Source: Thermoplasmata archaeon
Lineage (GTDB): Archaea; Thermoplasmatota; Thermoplasmata; UBA184
Direction of reading: 5' to 3'
Length of the DNA: 5,105 bases
NCBI GenBank assembly: GCA_030042855.1
Contig: JASHYU010000073.1
Location: 1-5,105 of the forward strand
The position numbers and the translations under genes are program-made. Every line of letters begins with the position of its first letter. Positions within the stretch are counted from its first letter, which is position 1. The notes beneath the pieces were generated by a model. That model saw only the letters and a list, made by a program, of their open reading frames with translations, was not told where the DNA came from and ran no database searches. This document shows positions 1 to 4,838 of this stretch, one piece after another.

Positions 1-51
1 CGGGGGCGGGAGCGAAGCCCCGGCCACGATCGTCTCCCCGTCCGATGCCAC
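1..51 (-). CDS. possible 5' end of a divergent gene leaving the left edge (weak)
   Basis: Reading leftwards from a GTG at 51, the minus strand is open to the window edge for 17 codons (VASDGETIVAGASLPPP). Third positions are mostly G or C, as in the real genes here. A second GTG in frame lies at 27. Nothing of the product can be recognised from so short a piece. If real, the gene is divergent from the membrane protein at 159-533 and the repeats at 52-80 would sit directly before its start. The alternative is that this end is plain intergenic DNA or the tail of a plus-strand gene, since one plus frame is also open here until a stop at 124-126. Confidence 0.2.
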   Translation of the reverse strand, partial: MASDGETIVAGASLPPP

Positions 52-80
52 GACGGTTTCAGTCCCCCGAGACGGTTTCA
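52..80. repeat. 10-base direct repeat, two copies, GACGGTTTCA
   Basis: GACGGTTTCA occurs exactly at 52-61 and again at 71-80, 19 bases start to start, with a 9-base spacer. The period is not a multiple of three, which argues against a protein-coding repeat. It is close to two helical turns, so both copies would lie on nearly the same face of the DNA. This arrangement is typical of paired regulator sites. The position, in a gap between a promoter-like region and a possible divergent start, fits an operator, but no regulator is identified. Confidence 0.5.
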
Positions 81-92
81 ACCTTTCGTGCC

Positions 93-139
93 GGGCCCCC
101 GCGTCCGCGCGCGTCGGAACGTTATGAGCGGGGGCCCCC
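93..139. repeat. GC-rich inverted repeat flanking a TATA-like box
   Basis: GGGCCCCCGC at 93-102 is the exact reverse complement of GCGGGGGCCC at 128-137; the 25-base spacer contains the AT-rich GTTATGA at 121-127. The right arm overlaps the perfect 10-base palindrome GGGGGCCCCC at 130-139. The symmetry around a likely promoter core suggests an operator or a transcribed hairpin. In DNA this rich in G and C, short GC palindromes also arise by chance. Confidence 0.4.
119..127 (+). promoter_or_regulatory. TATA-like element before the DUF6114-like gene
   Basis: ACGTTATGA is one of the few AT-rich islands in this end of the window. It is centred about 35 bases before the GTG at 159. With an archaeal spacing of about 25 bases to the transcription start, the mRNA would begin near 148-152, leaving room for the purine run GAGAGGGAA (150-158) just before the start codon. 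No experimental support; the match to a TATA consensus is weak. Confidence 0.3.
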
Positions 140-158
140 TCGCCCGTGCGAGAGGGAA

Positions 159-533
159 GTGGTGGCGCGACCGGTGGCCGCCGGCGTCCTGACCGTGCTC
201 GGGGGCCTGTTCATCCTCATCGGAGGCGCGGTCATCGCGGTGATCGGCGGCGTCCTCTCCGCCTTCCTCGGGTCGTTTAGCTCGCTCTGGCTCGTCGGGC
301 TCCTCCTGGGGGCGCTCACGATCCTGGTCGGGCTCCTGATGGTCGCCCTCCCGACGCCCCATTCCGTCTGGGGCGTCCTCGCGATCGTCTTCGCGTTCGG
401 CAGCCTTCCGTTCGCCCTCGGCGGCTTCGTCGTCGGGTTCCTCCTCGCCGTGCTGGGCGGCGTCCTCGCCCTGCGCTGGCGCCCCCCGCCGCCGGATCGG
501 ACGATCACGGTCGAGGCCCGGTCGGTCCCGTAG
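159..533 (+). CDS. small DUF6114-like four-helix membrane protein
   Basis: A 124-residue protein if it starts at GTG 159. Four hydrophobic segments are visible, roughly residues 8-36, 42-64, 70-84 and 86-106, followed by a short polar, proline-rich C-terminal tail. The opening RPVAAGVLTVLGG and the closing LGGFVVGFLLAVLGGVLALRW resemble from memory the DUF6114 type of small membrane protein, in which an RP-x-x-x-G opening and an LGGF-x-x-G-x-x-L-x-x-x-GG closing are typical. Function is unknown; the protein should sit in the cytoplasmic membrane. The frame is open back to ATG 45, but the extra 38 residues are arginine- and proline-rich, unlike the family, and run through the repeats and TATA-like box, so I prefer GTG 159 (or GTG 162). 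A purine-rich stretch precedes it. The next gene follows after 48 bases on the same strand. Confidence 0.75.
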   Translation: MVARPVAAGVLTVLGGLFILIGGAVIAVIGGVLSAFLGSFSSLWLVGLLLGALTILVGLLMVALPTPHSVWGVLAIVFAFGSLPFALGGFVVGFLLAVLGGVLALRWRPPPPDRTITVEARSVP

Positions 534-545
534 TCGCGGGCGAGA

Positions 546-552
546 ACGTATC
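546..552 (+). promoter_or_regulatory. weak TATA-like element before the LysE-type gene
   Basis: ACGTATC is the only AT-containing island in the 48-base gap before the ATG at 582. Its centre is about 33 bases upstream, a little further than for the HAD and XdhC genes, which would allow a leader of only a few bases. No clear Shine-Dalgarno sequence is visible before the ATG. Co-transcription with the preceding gene is equally possible. Confidence 0.25.
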
Positions 553-581
553 CCGCGCGGGCGCTCGGGGGTTCCGGCGCG

Positions 582-1157
582 ATGTCGGTGCTGTACGAGA
601 TCGCGTTCGGGCTCGCGCTCGGCTTCTCGCTCACCGTCCCACCCGGCCCGATGAACGCGCTCATCGCGGCCCGCTCGGTTGGCTCGTTCCGCCGCGGGTT
701 CCTGACCGGCCTCGGCGCGATGAGCGCCGACCTCGTGCTCGGTACCGCGGTCTACGTGTTCCAGCGCGAGATCGACCTCGCCGGCGTAGTGCGCTTCCTC
801 TACGCGATCGGCGCGGCCGTGATGGCGTTCCTCGCCTACCGCGTGCTCGCCCGGCCGCCGGCGGGTCCCTCGGTCGAGGCGGCCGAGCTCCGGACGTACT
901 CGAGCGCGCTCGCCGTCGGGCTCGTGAACCCGTTCCAGATCCTCTGGTGGCTCACCGCCGGAGTGGCGTTCGCCTACCTCGGGGGGATCGTGCTGTTCGG
1001 GGGTCTCTTCGCCGCGATCGCGGTCTGGATCGTCGCGTTCCCGTACGCGATGCACGCCGGGGTCCGGCGCTACCCGGGGGCCGAGCGCGCGGTGACCGTG
1101 ATCTCGGGCGTGATCCTCATCGGCTTCGCCGCCTACTTCGCCGTGCTCGCGCTCTGA
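582..1157 (+). CDS. LysE/RhtB-type amino-acid exporter family protein
   Basis: A 191-residue integral membrane protein, close to the usual length of about 200 for the LysE/RhtB translocator family. Family members export amino acids such as lysine, threonine or homoserine across the cytoplasmic membrane, probably driven by ion gradients. The family signature is visible as TVPPGPMNALIAARS (residues 18-32; P21-G22-P23), followed by the basic loop SFRRG and a second helix with D50. The second half repeats the pattern with NPFQILWWLTAG (117-128), matching the family's NP-x-x-x-x-x-W/F motif. About six hydrophobic segments can be drawn: 3-20, 38-60, 66-90, 105-130, 134-156 and 168-190. The substrate cannot be read from the sequence; many members are annotated only as LysE family. 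The ATG is the natural start, because the family signature begins within 20 residues of it. A strong GC hairpin begins seven bases after the stop. Confidence 0.88.
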   Translation: MSVLYEIAFGLALGFSLTVPPGPMNALIAARSVGSFRRGFLTGLGAMSADLVLGTAVYVFQREIDLAGVVRFLYAIGAAVMAFLAYRVLARPPAGPSVEAAELRTYSSALAVGLVNPFQILWWLTAGVAFAYLGGIVLFGGLFAAIAVWIVAFPYAMHAGVRRYPGAERAVTVISGVILIGFAAYFAVLAL

Positions 1158-1164
1158 GGGGAGA

Positions 1165-1183
1165 CCGGGGCGGCCCGCCCCGG
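1165..1183 (+). terminator. GC hairpin after the LysE-type gene
   Basis: CCGGGGCG (1165-1172) and CGCCCCGG (1176-1183) are exact inverted repeats with a three-base GCC loop, giving an eight-pair all-GC stem. It starts seven bases after the LysE stop and ends 12 bases before the TATA-like box of the HAD gene. No T-run follows, so it is not a classical intrinsic terminator. It may pause polymerase, protect the 3' end of the upstream mRNA, or act as an operator for the next promoter. Confidence 0.4.
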
Positions 1184-1194
1184 AGGACCACGCG

Positions 1195-1201
1195 CTTTAT
1201 G
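1195..1201 (+). promoter_or_regulatory. TATA-like box for the HAD gene
   Basis: CTTTATG stands out in otherwise GC-rich DNA. Its centre lies about 26-27 bases before the GTG at 1225, the distance at which archaeal TBP-dependent transcription starts. The implied transcript would begin at or within a few bases of the start codon, so this mRNA would be leaderless. The same geometry is seen before the XdhC gene. Confidence 0.55.
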
Positions 1202-1208
1202 CGAGAGG

Positions 1209-1224
1209 CGGCTCGGAGGAGCCG
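1209..1224 (+). promoter_or_regulatory. small hairpin presenting a GGAGGA motif just before the HAD start
   Basis: CGGCTC (1209-1214) and GAGCCG (1219-1224) form a six-pair stem with the tetraloop GGAG, directly abutting the GTG at 1225. The loop and the first stem bases make GGAGGA (1215-1220), a Shine-Dalgarno-like match four bases from the start. It matters only if a transcript begins upstream, for example by read-through from the LysE gene. A leaderless transcript from the box at 1195-1201 would lack it. Confidence 0.35.
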
Positions 1225-1941
1225 GTGCCGCGACCGTACGTCTTCTTCGACTTCGGCGGGACGCTCGCGCGCGCGTCGTCGGAGATCGAGGAACCCTGGC
1301 GGGTCTGGATCCGAGAGGCGGGCCGGCGGGGGATCGACCTCCCGGCGGATCGCCTGCGCGCGGTGGATCGGGAGGCGGACCTCCGGTTCCAGGAGCTGAG
1401 CTACGCCTACCACGGTCGCAGCGGGGAGTTCTGGAAGCTCCGGGACGGGTGGATGCTCGACCAGCTGGGGGTGCGCGAGCACCGGGACGAGCTGATGGCC
1501 GTCGTCGAGTCCCGGTTCGACGACCCGTCGAGGTACGAGGTCTATCCCGAGACCCGAACGGTCCTCGAGGCGCTCGCGCGGGCGGGCTACTCGGCCGGCG
1601 TGATCTCGAACGCCACCGACCGGCTGCCCGGACTGCTCCGGCACCTCCGCCTCGCCGACTTCTTCCACAGCGTCACGTACTCGCAGGAGGTGGGCGCGGA
1701 GAAGCCGAGTCGCCGCATCTTCGCGACCGCGCTCGCCCGGGCGGGTCGACCGCCCGGCGCGGCGATCCACATCGGCGACACGTGGGAGGCGGACTACGTC
1801 GGGGCGCGCGCCGCGGGGCTGCGCGCCGTCTGGTTGAACCGGCGCGGGATCGAAGCCCCCGAGGCCTGCGAGATGCTGCGGGACCTCGAAGGCCTCCCCG
1901 CGCTGCTCGCCCAACGCGTCGAGGACGCCCCCTCCGGGTGA
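1225..1941 (+). CDS. HAD-superfamily hydrolase, REG-2/HDHD3-like, atypical motif I
   Basis: A 238-residue soluble protein of the haloacid dehalogenase superfamily, subfamily IA by its layout: motif I at the N-terminus, a helical cap at about residues 18-105, then the rest of the Rossmann-like core. Motif I is FFDFGGTL, with nucleophile D9; motif II is S128 in GVISNATD; motif III is K160 in GAEKPSRRIF; motif IV is IHIGDTWEADYVGARAAG with D185 and D190. Motif IV closely resembles the REG-2/HDHD3-like branch. The second aspartate of the standard DxD pair, the general acid-base of phosphatases, is replaced by G11. The other catalytic residues are intact, so the gene is not decaying, but ordinary phosphatase activity is uncertain. 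Dehalogenase and phosphonatase branches also lack that aspartate. The substrate cannot be named. The GTG start places motif I at the usual position and sits one archaeal TATA spacing from CTTTATG. Confidence 0.87.
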   Translation: MPRPYVFFDFGGTLARASSEIEEPWRVWIREAGRRGIDLPADRLRAVDREADLRFQELSYAYHGRSGEFWKLRDGWMLDQLGVREHRDELMAVVESRFDDPSRYEVYPETRTVLEALARAGYSAGVISNATDRLPGLLRHLRLADFFHSVTYSQEVGAEKPSRRIFATALARAGRPPGAAIHIGDTWEADYVGARAAGLRAVWLNRRGIEAPEACEMLRDLEGLPALLAQRVEDAPSG

Positions 1942-1946
1942 CCCGG
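1934..1946. repeat. palindrome with the HAD stop codon at its centre
   Basis: CCGGG (1934-1938) and CCCGG (1942-1946) pair around the three bases TGA (1939-1941), which are the HAD stop codon. A second perfect palindrome, GCCGCGCGGC (1965-1974), lies between the two convergent stops, and ACCCGG at 1983-1988 overlaps the msrA stop codon and could pair with CCGGGT at 1934-1939 instead. No T-run is present on either strand. These structures may mark the 3' ends of the HAD and msrA transcripts. Confidence 0.35.
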
Positions 1947-1980
1947 CGGCGACCCCCGTTGAGAGCCGCGCGGCGTCCCG

Positions 1981-2556
1981 CTACCCGGTCCTCAGCCGGT
2001 CGGCGTACTGGTGGCGGAACTTCGCGACCTTCGGGGCGATCACGATCTGGCAGTATCCCTTCTCGGGGTTGCGACGGAAGTAGTTCTGGTGGTACTCCTC
2101 GGCCGGATAGAAGTTCGTGAACGGGACGATCTCCGTGACGATCTTCTTCTTCCAGACCCCCTCGTGCGCGAGCTCCCGGACGACCTCCTCGGCCGCCGCC
2201 TTCTGGGCCGCGTCGTGGTAGAACACCGCGGAGCGGTACTGCGTCCCGACGTCGTTCCCCTGGCGGTTGAGGGTCGTGGGATCGTGGGTCGTGAAGAAGA
2301 TCCGCAGGAGGTCCCGGTAGGCGATGACGCGGGGGTCGAAGACGACCTCGATCGCCTCGGCGTGCCCGGTCGTCCCGGTGCACACCTGCTCGTAGGACGG
2401 GCTCGGGACCGAGCCGCCCGCGTAGCCCGGCCAGACCCGTACCACGCCCTTGAGGTCGGAGAAGACGGCCTCGGTGCACCAGAAGCAGCCGCCCGCGAAC
2501 GTCGCGGTCTCGGTCGGGCCACCCGCCCCCGGGGTCGGTGGCGCGGGGTCGGTCAT
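1981..2556 (-). CDS. msrA: peptide-methionine (S)-S-oxide reductase MsrA
   Basis: A 191-residue cytoplasmic enzyme that reduces the S epimer of methionine sulfoxide, free or in proteins, and so repairs oxidative damage with electrons from thioredoxin or a similar donor. The family signature is complete: [11 protein letters not shown] (residues 22-32) with catalytic C24 and E29, GYAGG (44-48), GHAEAIEV (64-71), the [19 protein letters not shown] block (91-109) with D102 and Y107, and AEEYHQNY (152-159). C27 in the CFWC motif and C169 in EKGYCQ are candidates for resolving and recycling cysteines. No signal peptide is seen, and no MsrB domain is fused. The ATG start overlaps the stop of the upstream membrane protein gene as ATGA, so translation is probably coupled. 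The frame is open further upstream, but only antisense of codon-biased DNA lies there. It ends convergent to the HAD gene with a 39-base gap. Confidence 0.97.
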   Translation of the reverse strand: MTDPAPPTPGAGGPTETATFAGGCFWCTEAVFSDLKGVVRVWPGYAGGSVPSPSYEQVCTGTTGHAEAIEVVFDPRVIAYRDLLRIFFTTHDPTTLNRQGNDVGTQYRSAVFYHDAAQKAAAEEVVRELAHEGVWKKKIVTEIVPFTNFYPAEEYHQNYFRRNPEKGYCQIVIAPKVAKFRHQYADRLRTG

Positions 2557-3305
2557 GCCGGAGCCGAGGGCGGAGGGCCCTCGAGGTGGTGCTTCGCGGA
2601 GCGGCTCCCCGCCAGGACGAGAGCGGGCGCCGCGACCACGAAGATCGGCAGCAGGAGGAGGATGTACCGGATGCCCGGGAACTCCACGATCAGCCCGATG
2701 AACGGGATCAGCGCGATGATGAGGAAGATGAGGTAGAGGACGCCCCCCAGCGCGATCGAGCCGCGGGCGAGGTGGCCCGAGGAGAGCAGGAGGCCGACCA
2801 CGATGCCGAGGCCCCCGAGCCAGGCGCAGGCGAAGCCGACGATCGCGGTGAACCCGCCGAACGGCTGTCCCGCCTCGAGGCAGGAGAGGATGTGCGACGC
2901 GGGACCCTTCACGCAGGTTTCGAGGGTGTTGGTGTGGCCGGCGAGGACGCCGGCGGCGATGACGAGGAGCAGGAAGCCGATCGAACCGACGTAGCAGAGG
3001 GCGGTCGCCGCCCAGAGCATCGGGTCGAGCTTGCGCATCTTCGAGAACGCGCTGCGGTAGAACATCAACGAGACGAGGAACAGGAGGCCGCCTATCACGA
3101 TCACGAGGCTCGAGGTGAGCAGCGAATCCGACGCGAGGGTGAACGCCCCGCTCGGGGAGTACTTGCTGATCTCGATCACGAGGATCGGGAGCGCGATCGC
3201 GAGGAGTCCCGCGAAGAGCCCGAACCACGCGCCGATCGCGAGGCGACCGGCGCCCTTCTCGTCCCGCTTGCGCTCCTTGATCGCTTCCGGCGAAGGTCCT
3301 GCCAT
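2553..3305 (-). CDS. six-helix membrane protein of unknown function, coupled to msrA
   Basis: A 250-residue integral membrane protein I do not recognise. The N-terminus ([15 protein letters not shown]) is highly charged and cytoplasmic by the positive-inside rule. Six hydrophobic segments follow at about 22-46, 62-83, 96-123, 151-176, 182-209 and 212-233. The basic loops (RSAFSKMRK after helix 2, HLAR after helix 4, SRSAKHH after helix 6) all fall on the inside, so the topology is self-consistent with both ends in. The long third loop, predicted outside, holds C131 and C142, eleven residues apart, which could form a disulfide. I chose ATG 3305 over GTG 3332 because a purine run containing GAGG lies 8-11 bases before it and a TATA-like box at 3344-3350 would start transcription between the two candidates. 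The stop overlaps the msrA start by four bases, suggesting a shared role in redox stress, but that is inference only. It is not MsrP/MsrQ: no heme-ligand pattern of that family is evident. Confidence 0.8.
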   Translation of the reverse strand: MAGPSPEAIKERKRDEKGAGRLAIGAWFGLFAGLLAIALPILVIEISKYSPSGAFTLASDSLLTSSLVIVIGGLLFLVSLMFYRSAFSKMRKLDPMLWAATALCYVGSIGFLLLVIAAGVLAGHTNTLETCVKGPASHILSCLEAGQPFGGFTAIVGFACAWLGGLGIVVGLLLSSGHLARGSIALGGVLYLIFLIIALIPFIGLIVEFPGIRYILLLLPIFVVAAPALVLAGSRSAKHHLEGPPPSAPA

Positions 3306-3343
3306 TCCCGCGCTCCCCTCGCGCGCCCCCACCGTGGCGGGGG

Positions 3344-3350
3344 TTATCTA
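3344..3350 (-). promoter_or_regulatory. TATA-like box for the membrane protein-msrA operon
   Basis: On the minus strand this reads TAGATAA, the most AT-rich stretch between 3306 and 3382. Transcription about 25 bases downstream would start near 3321, giving a leader of about 15 bases that carries a GAGG motif before ATG 3305. A perfect 12-base GC palindrome lies nine bases upstream of it. Confidence 0.45.
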
Positions 3351-3358
3351 CTCTCGCC

Positions 3359-3370
3359 CGGGGGCCCCCG
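3359..3370. repeat. perfect 12-base GC palindrome CGGGGGCCCCCG
   Basis: CGGGGGCCCCCG is its own reverse complement. It lies in the 77-base gap between the end of the GyrI-like gene and the start of the membrane protein gene, just upstream of the TATA-like box on the minus strand. Its 10-base core, GGGGGCCCCC, also occurs at 130-139 beside the promoter of the first gene. It may be a terminator stem for the GyrI-like gene or an operator for the following operon. Confidence 0.35.
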
Positions 3371-3382
3371 CGCCCCCCTCAC

Positions 3383-3835
3383 CTACGGTCGAACCACGAC
3401 CTCGATGGTGGTGTGCGCCCAGGCCTTCGCGCTCCGCCAGGGATCCGCGGTGTACACTTCCCGGTAGTCACCGACCGAACGGATCGTCTTGTCCTTCCGT
3501 AGCGATCGCAGCCAGTCGTAGATGCCGTGGTAGACGACGCGGGGCGAGACGACCTCGGGGTCGAACGTCACCGTCGCGACCCGGGCCGCGGGGAAGCTCC
3601 GGACCCGGACCCCGTTCCCCGAACGGGCCGGCCCCCGCACCTCGATCAGGACCTCGAAGCTCCGCGGGTGGGGCTCCCGGAAGAACCACTTGCCCGTGCG
3701 CACGTGGTTCGCCTTCGACCAGTTCTCGATGCGAGCGAAGTTCGACCGGATCCTCGCCTCGCTCCAGTTGCCCTTCCAGGCGATGCCCGCGACGCGGTAG
3801 GCCGGCGCCTTGCGGAGGGCGAAATCGACGGTCAT
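3383..3835 (-). CDS. standalone GyrI-like small-molecule-binding protein
   Basis: A 150-residue protein with the layout of the GyrI-like (SHS2-type, SOUL/GyrI) ligand-binding domain and nothing else. The N-terminal half reads VDFALRKAPAYRVAGIAWKG then NWSEARIRSNFARIENW (residues 3-39), matching the family's first strand and helix. The C-terminal half holds the characteristic H-G-x-Y element in VVYHGIYDWLRSL (100-112), the REVY strand (125-128) and the closing HTTIEVVV strand (141-148). In bacteria and archaea such domains bind drugs or metabolites, alone or as effector domains of AraC- and MerR-type regulators; some members hydrolyse reactive small molecules. No DNA-binding domain is fused here. 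The start at ATG 3835 is chosen because the domain begins immediately after it; the open frame upstream is arginine-rich antisense. A weak GGTG motif lies seven bases before it. It is divergent from xdhC across 127 bases. No ligand can be named. Confidence 0.82.
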   Translation of the reverse strand: MTVDFALRKAPAYRVAGIAWKGNWSEARIRSNFARIENWSKANHVRTGKWFFREPHPRSFEVLIEVRGPARSGNGVRVRSFPAARVATVTFDPEVVSPRVVYHGIYDWLRSLRKDKTIRSVGDYREVYTADPWRSAKAWAHTTIEVVVRP

Positions 3836-3962
3836 CGGAGTCCACCGCGCCTCCGAACTCCCGCCCGCTCTTGAGCCCGTCGGTCGGCCCTCGCGACGGA
3901 TCGCACGACCGAGGGGCCGCCGAGCGCGACAAGCTCTTACGAGGCTACCCGGTCGCTCGTCC
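3836..3962. promoter_or_regulatory. divergent promoter region between the GyrI-like gene and xdhC
   Basis: These 127 bases separate two divergent starts and should hold both promoters. The xdhC-side box is clear (3934-3940). On the GyrI-like side no good TATA match sits at 25 bases; the best AT-containing spots on the minus strand are GAGTTC near 3855-3860 and CAAGAG near 3869-3874. Inverted repeats are visible: CGGTCG (3881-3886) with CGACCG (3906-3911), and GCTC/GAGC around a TT (3868-3877). These are short and only suggest a regulator site. Confidence 0.4.
3934..3940 (+). promoter_or_regulatory. TATA-like box for xdhC
   Basis: CTCTTAC, preceded by the purine-rich GCGACAAG, is centred about 25-26 bases before the GTG at 3963. 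The preceding A-containing purines would fit an archaeal BRE. The spacing implies a leaderless or nearly leaderless mRNA, as at the HAD gene, and supports the GTG as the true start. Confidence 0.5.
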
Positions 3963-4823
3963 GTGCGCGCCCACGAGTTCGCCGAGAAGGTGCGCGAGCT
4001 CGCCGCCGAGCGTCGGCCGTTCGCGATGGCGACGGTCGTCCGGACCGAAGGCTCGACGCTCGCGCGGCGCGGCTTCAAGATCCTGATCTCGCACGACGGG
4101 CGCGTCGTCGGGGGGACGTTCGGCGGAGGCTGCCCGGAGGGGCCGGTCGTCCAGATCGCGCAAGAGGCGATGCGCGACGGCGAGAGCCGGGTCGTCCGGA
4201 TCCACCTGGTCGACGCCCCGGCGGCGCTCAGCGGGATGGTCCATGCCTCGTCGCCCGACGAGATCTATGTCGAGACGAACTGCGGCGGGACGCTCGAGGT
4301 TCACGTGGAGCCGATCCTTCCCAGCGAGCGCCTCGTCATCGTGGGCCAGGGCGGCCGGGACGACGTCGAGGAGGCGCTCGTCCAGCTCGCTCGCTCCCTC
4401 GACTTCGAGGTGACGGTCGTCGACCCCAGCCCCGAGCTGACCACGGCCCCGCACCATCTCGTGCGGGCGTCCGCGCCCGACCCGGTGGCGCTCGCCCTCG
4501 GCGATCGGGACTCGCTCGTGGTCCTGACGAAGGGGGAGCGCGACGTGGCGATCCTCGGCGCCGTGGCCGCGTCGCCCCTGCGCTACGTCGGGCTGCTCGC
4601 GAGCCGCCACCGCATCGCGAAGGATTTCCGGGAGCTGCGGGAGCAGGGCGTGCCGGATTCCTTCCTCGCGAGCGTGCGTGCTCCGGTCGGGTTCGACCTC
4701 GGGGCGAAGGCTCCCGGCGAGATCGCGCTCTCGATCCTGGCCGAGATCGTCGCGGCCAAGTACGGCAAGCTCCCCGCCCGCCCCCCCGCCGCCGAGGTCC
4801 GGGCCCCGGGTCGCGGAACCTGA
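3963..4823 (+). CDS. xdhC: XdhC/CoxI-family molybdenum hydroxylase maturation protein
   Basis: A 286-residue cytoplasmic protein with both parts of the XdhC family. The N-terminal domain (about residues 10-120) has ATVVRTEGSTLARRGFKILI, then GRVVGGTFGGGCPEG with the conserved C57-P-E59, and NCGGTLEVHVEP (106-117). The C-terminal Rossmann-like domain opens with RLVIVGQGGRDDVEEAL (123-139; G128 and G130) and VTVVDPS, and carries the typical YVGLLASRHRIAK (208-220) and PVGFDLGAKAPGEIALSILAEIVA (241-264). Known XdhC proteins bind the molybdenum cofactor, help its sulfuration and insert it into xanthine dehydrogenase; CoxI/CoxF relatives serve aerobic-type CO dehydrogenases. Which enzyme this one serves is not shown here, though the CoxG next door favours a CO dehydrogenase-like partner. 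The symbol is at family level only. GTG 3963 is chosen over the long open frame back to 3810, which is arginine-rich and runs into the divergent gene. It is convergent with coxG, nine bases apart. Confidence 0.93.
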   Translation: MRAHEFAEKVRELAAERRPFAMATVVRTEGSTLARRGFKILISHDGRVVGGTFGGGCPEGPVVQIAQEAMRDGESRVVRIHLVDAPAALSGMVHASSPDEIYVETNCGGTLEVHVEPILPSERLVIVGQGGRDDVEEALVQLARSLDFEVTVVDPSPELTTAPHHLVRASAPDPVALALGDRDSLVVLTKGERDVAILGAVAASPLRYVGLLASRHRIAKDFRELREQGVPDSFLASVRAPVGFDLGAKAPGEIALSILAEIVAAKYGKLPARPPAAEVRAPGRGT

Positions 4824-4838
4824 GCGGTCGGCTCAGGT
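4818..4838. terminator. hairpin spanning both convergent stop codons of xdhC and coxG
   Basis: ACCTGAGC (4818-4825) and GCTCAGGT (4831-4838) are exact inverted repeats around a five-base loop GGTCG. The xdhC stop TGA (4821-4823) and the coxG stop, TCA on the plus strand (4833-4835), sit at mirror positions in the two arms, so either transcript would form the same eight-pair hairpin. No T-run follows on either side. A bidirectional 3'-end structure is plausible. Confidence 0.45.

Noticed and set aside
45..158. ATG 45 as start of the first membrane protein
   Set aside because: The added residues are R/P-rich, span direct and inverted repeats and do not fit the family's short N-terminus. Not fully excluded, because no promoter is proven.
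78..1055. Long minus-strand open frame (325 codons) opposite the first two genes
   Set aside because: Its product is almost only R, E, D, G, P and H, the usual antisense pattern of GC-rich coding DNA, while the plus strand encodes clear membrane proteins.
1449..2120. 223-codon plus-strand frame overlapping the HAD gene
   Set aside because: Out-of-frame arginine-rich product; the HAD frame carries all four motifs.
1981..3228. A 415-residue reading of msrA with a long N-terminal extension
   Set aside because: The extension is arginine/proline-rich out-of-frame translation of the membrane protein gene; MsrA homology begins just after the ATG at 2556.
2538..3467. 309-codon plus-strand open frame opposite the six-helix membrane protein
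   Set aside because: Highly charged low-complexity product and no domain; it is the antisense shadow of a gene with regular membrane helices and consistent topology.
3810..3962. Upstream ATG for xdhC at 3810
   Set aside because: The added 51 residues overlap the start of the divergent GyrI-like gene, are arginine-rich, and contain the TATA-like box; family homology starts right after GTG 3963.
3383..4078. A 231-residue reading of the GyrI-like gene
   Set aside because: The extra 81 residues overlap the xdhC start on the other strand, look like antisense, and the domain begins at ATG 3835.
3945..4610. 221-codon minus-strand open frame opposite xdhC
   Set aside because: Composition is typical antisense (H, R, E, D, G) and the sense strand encodes a complete XdhC domain set.
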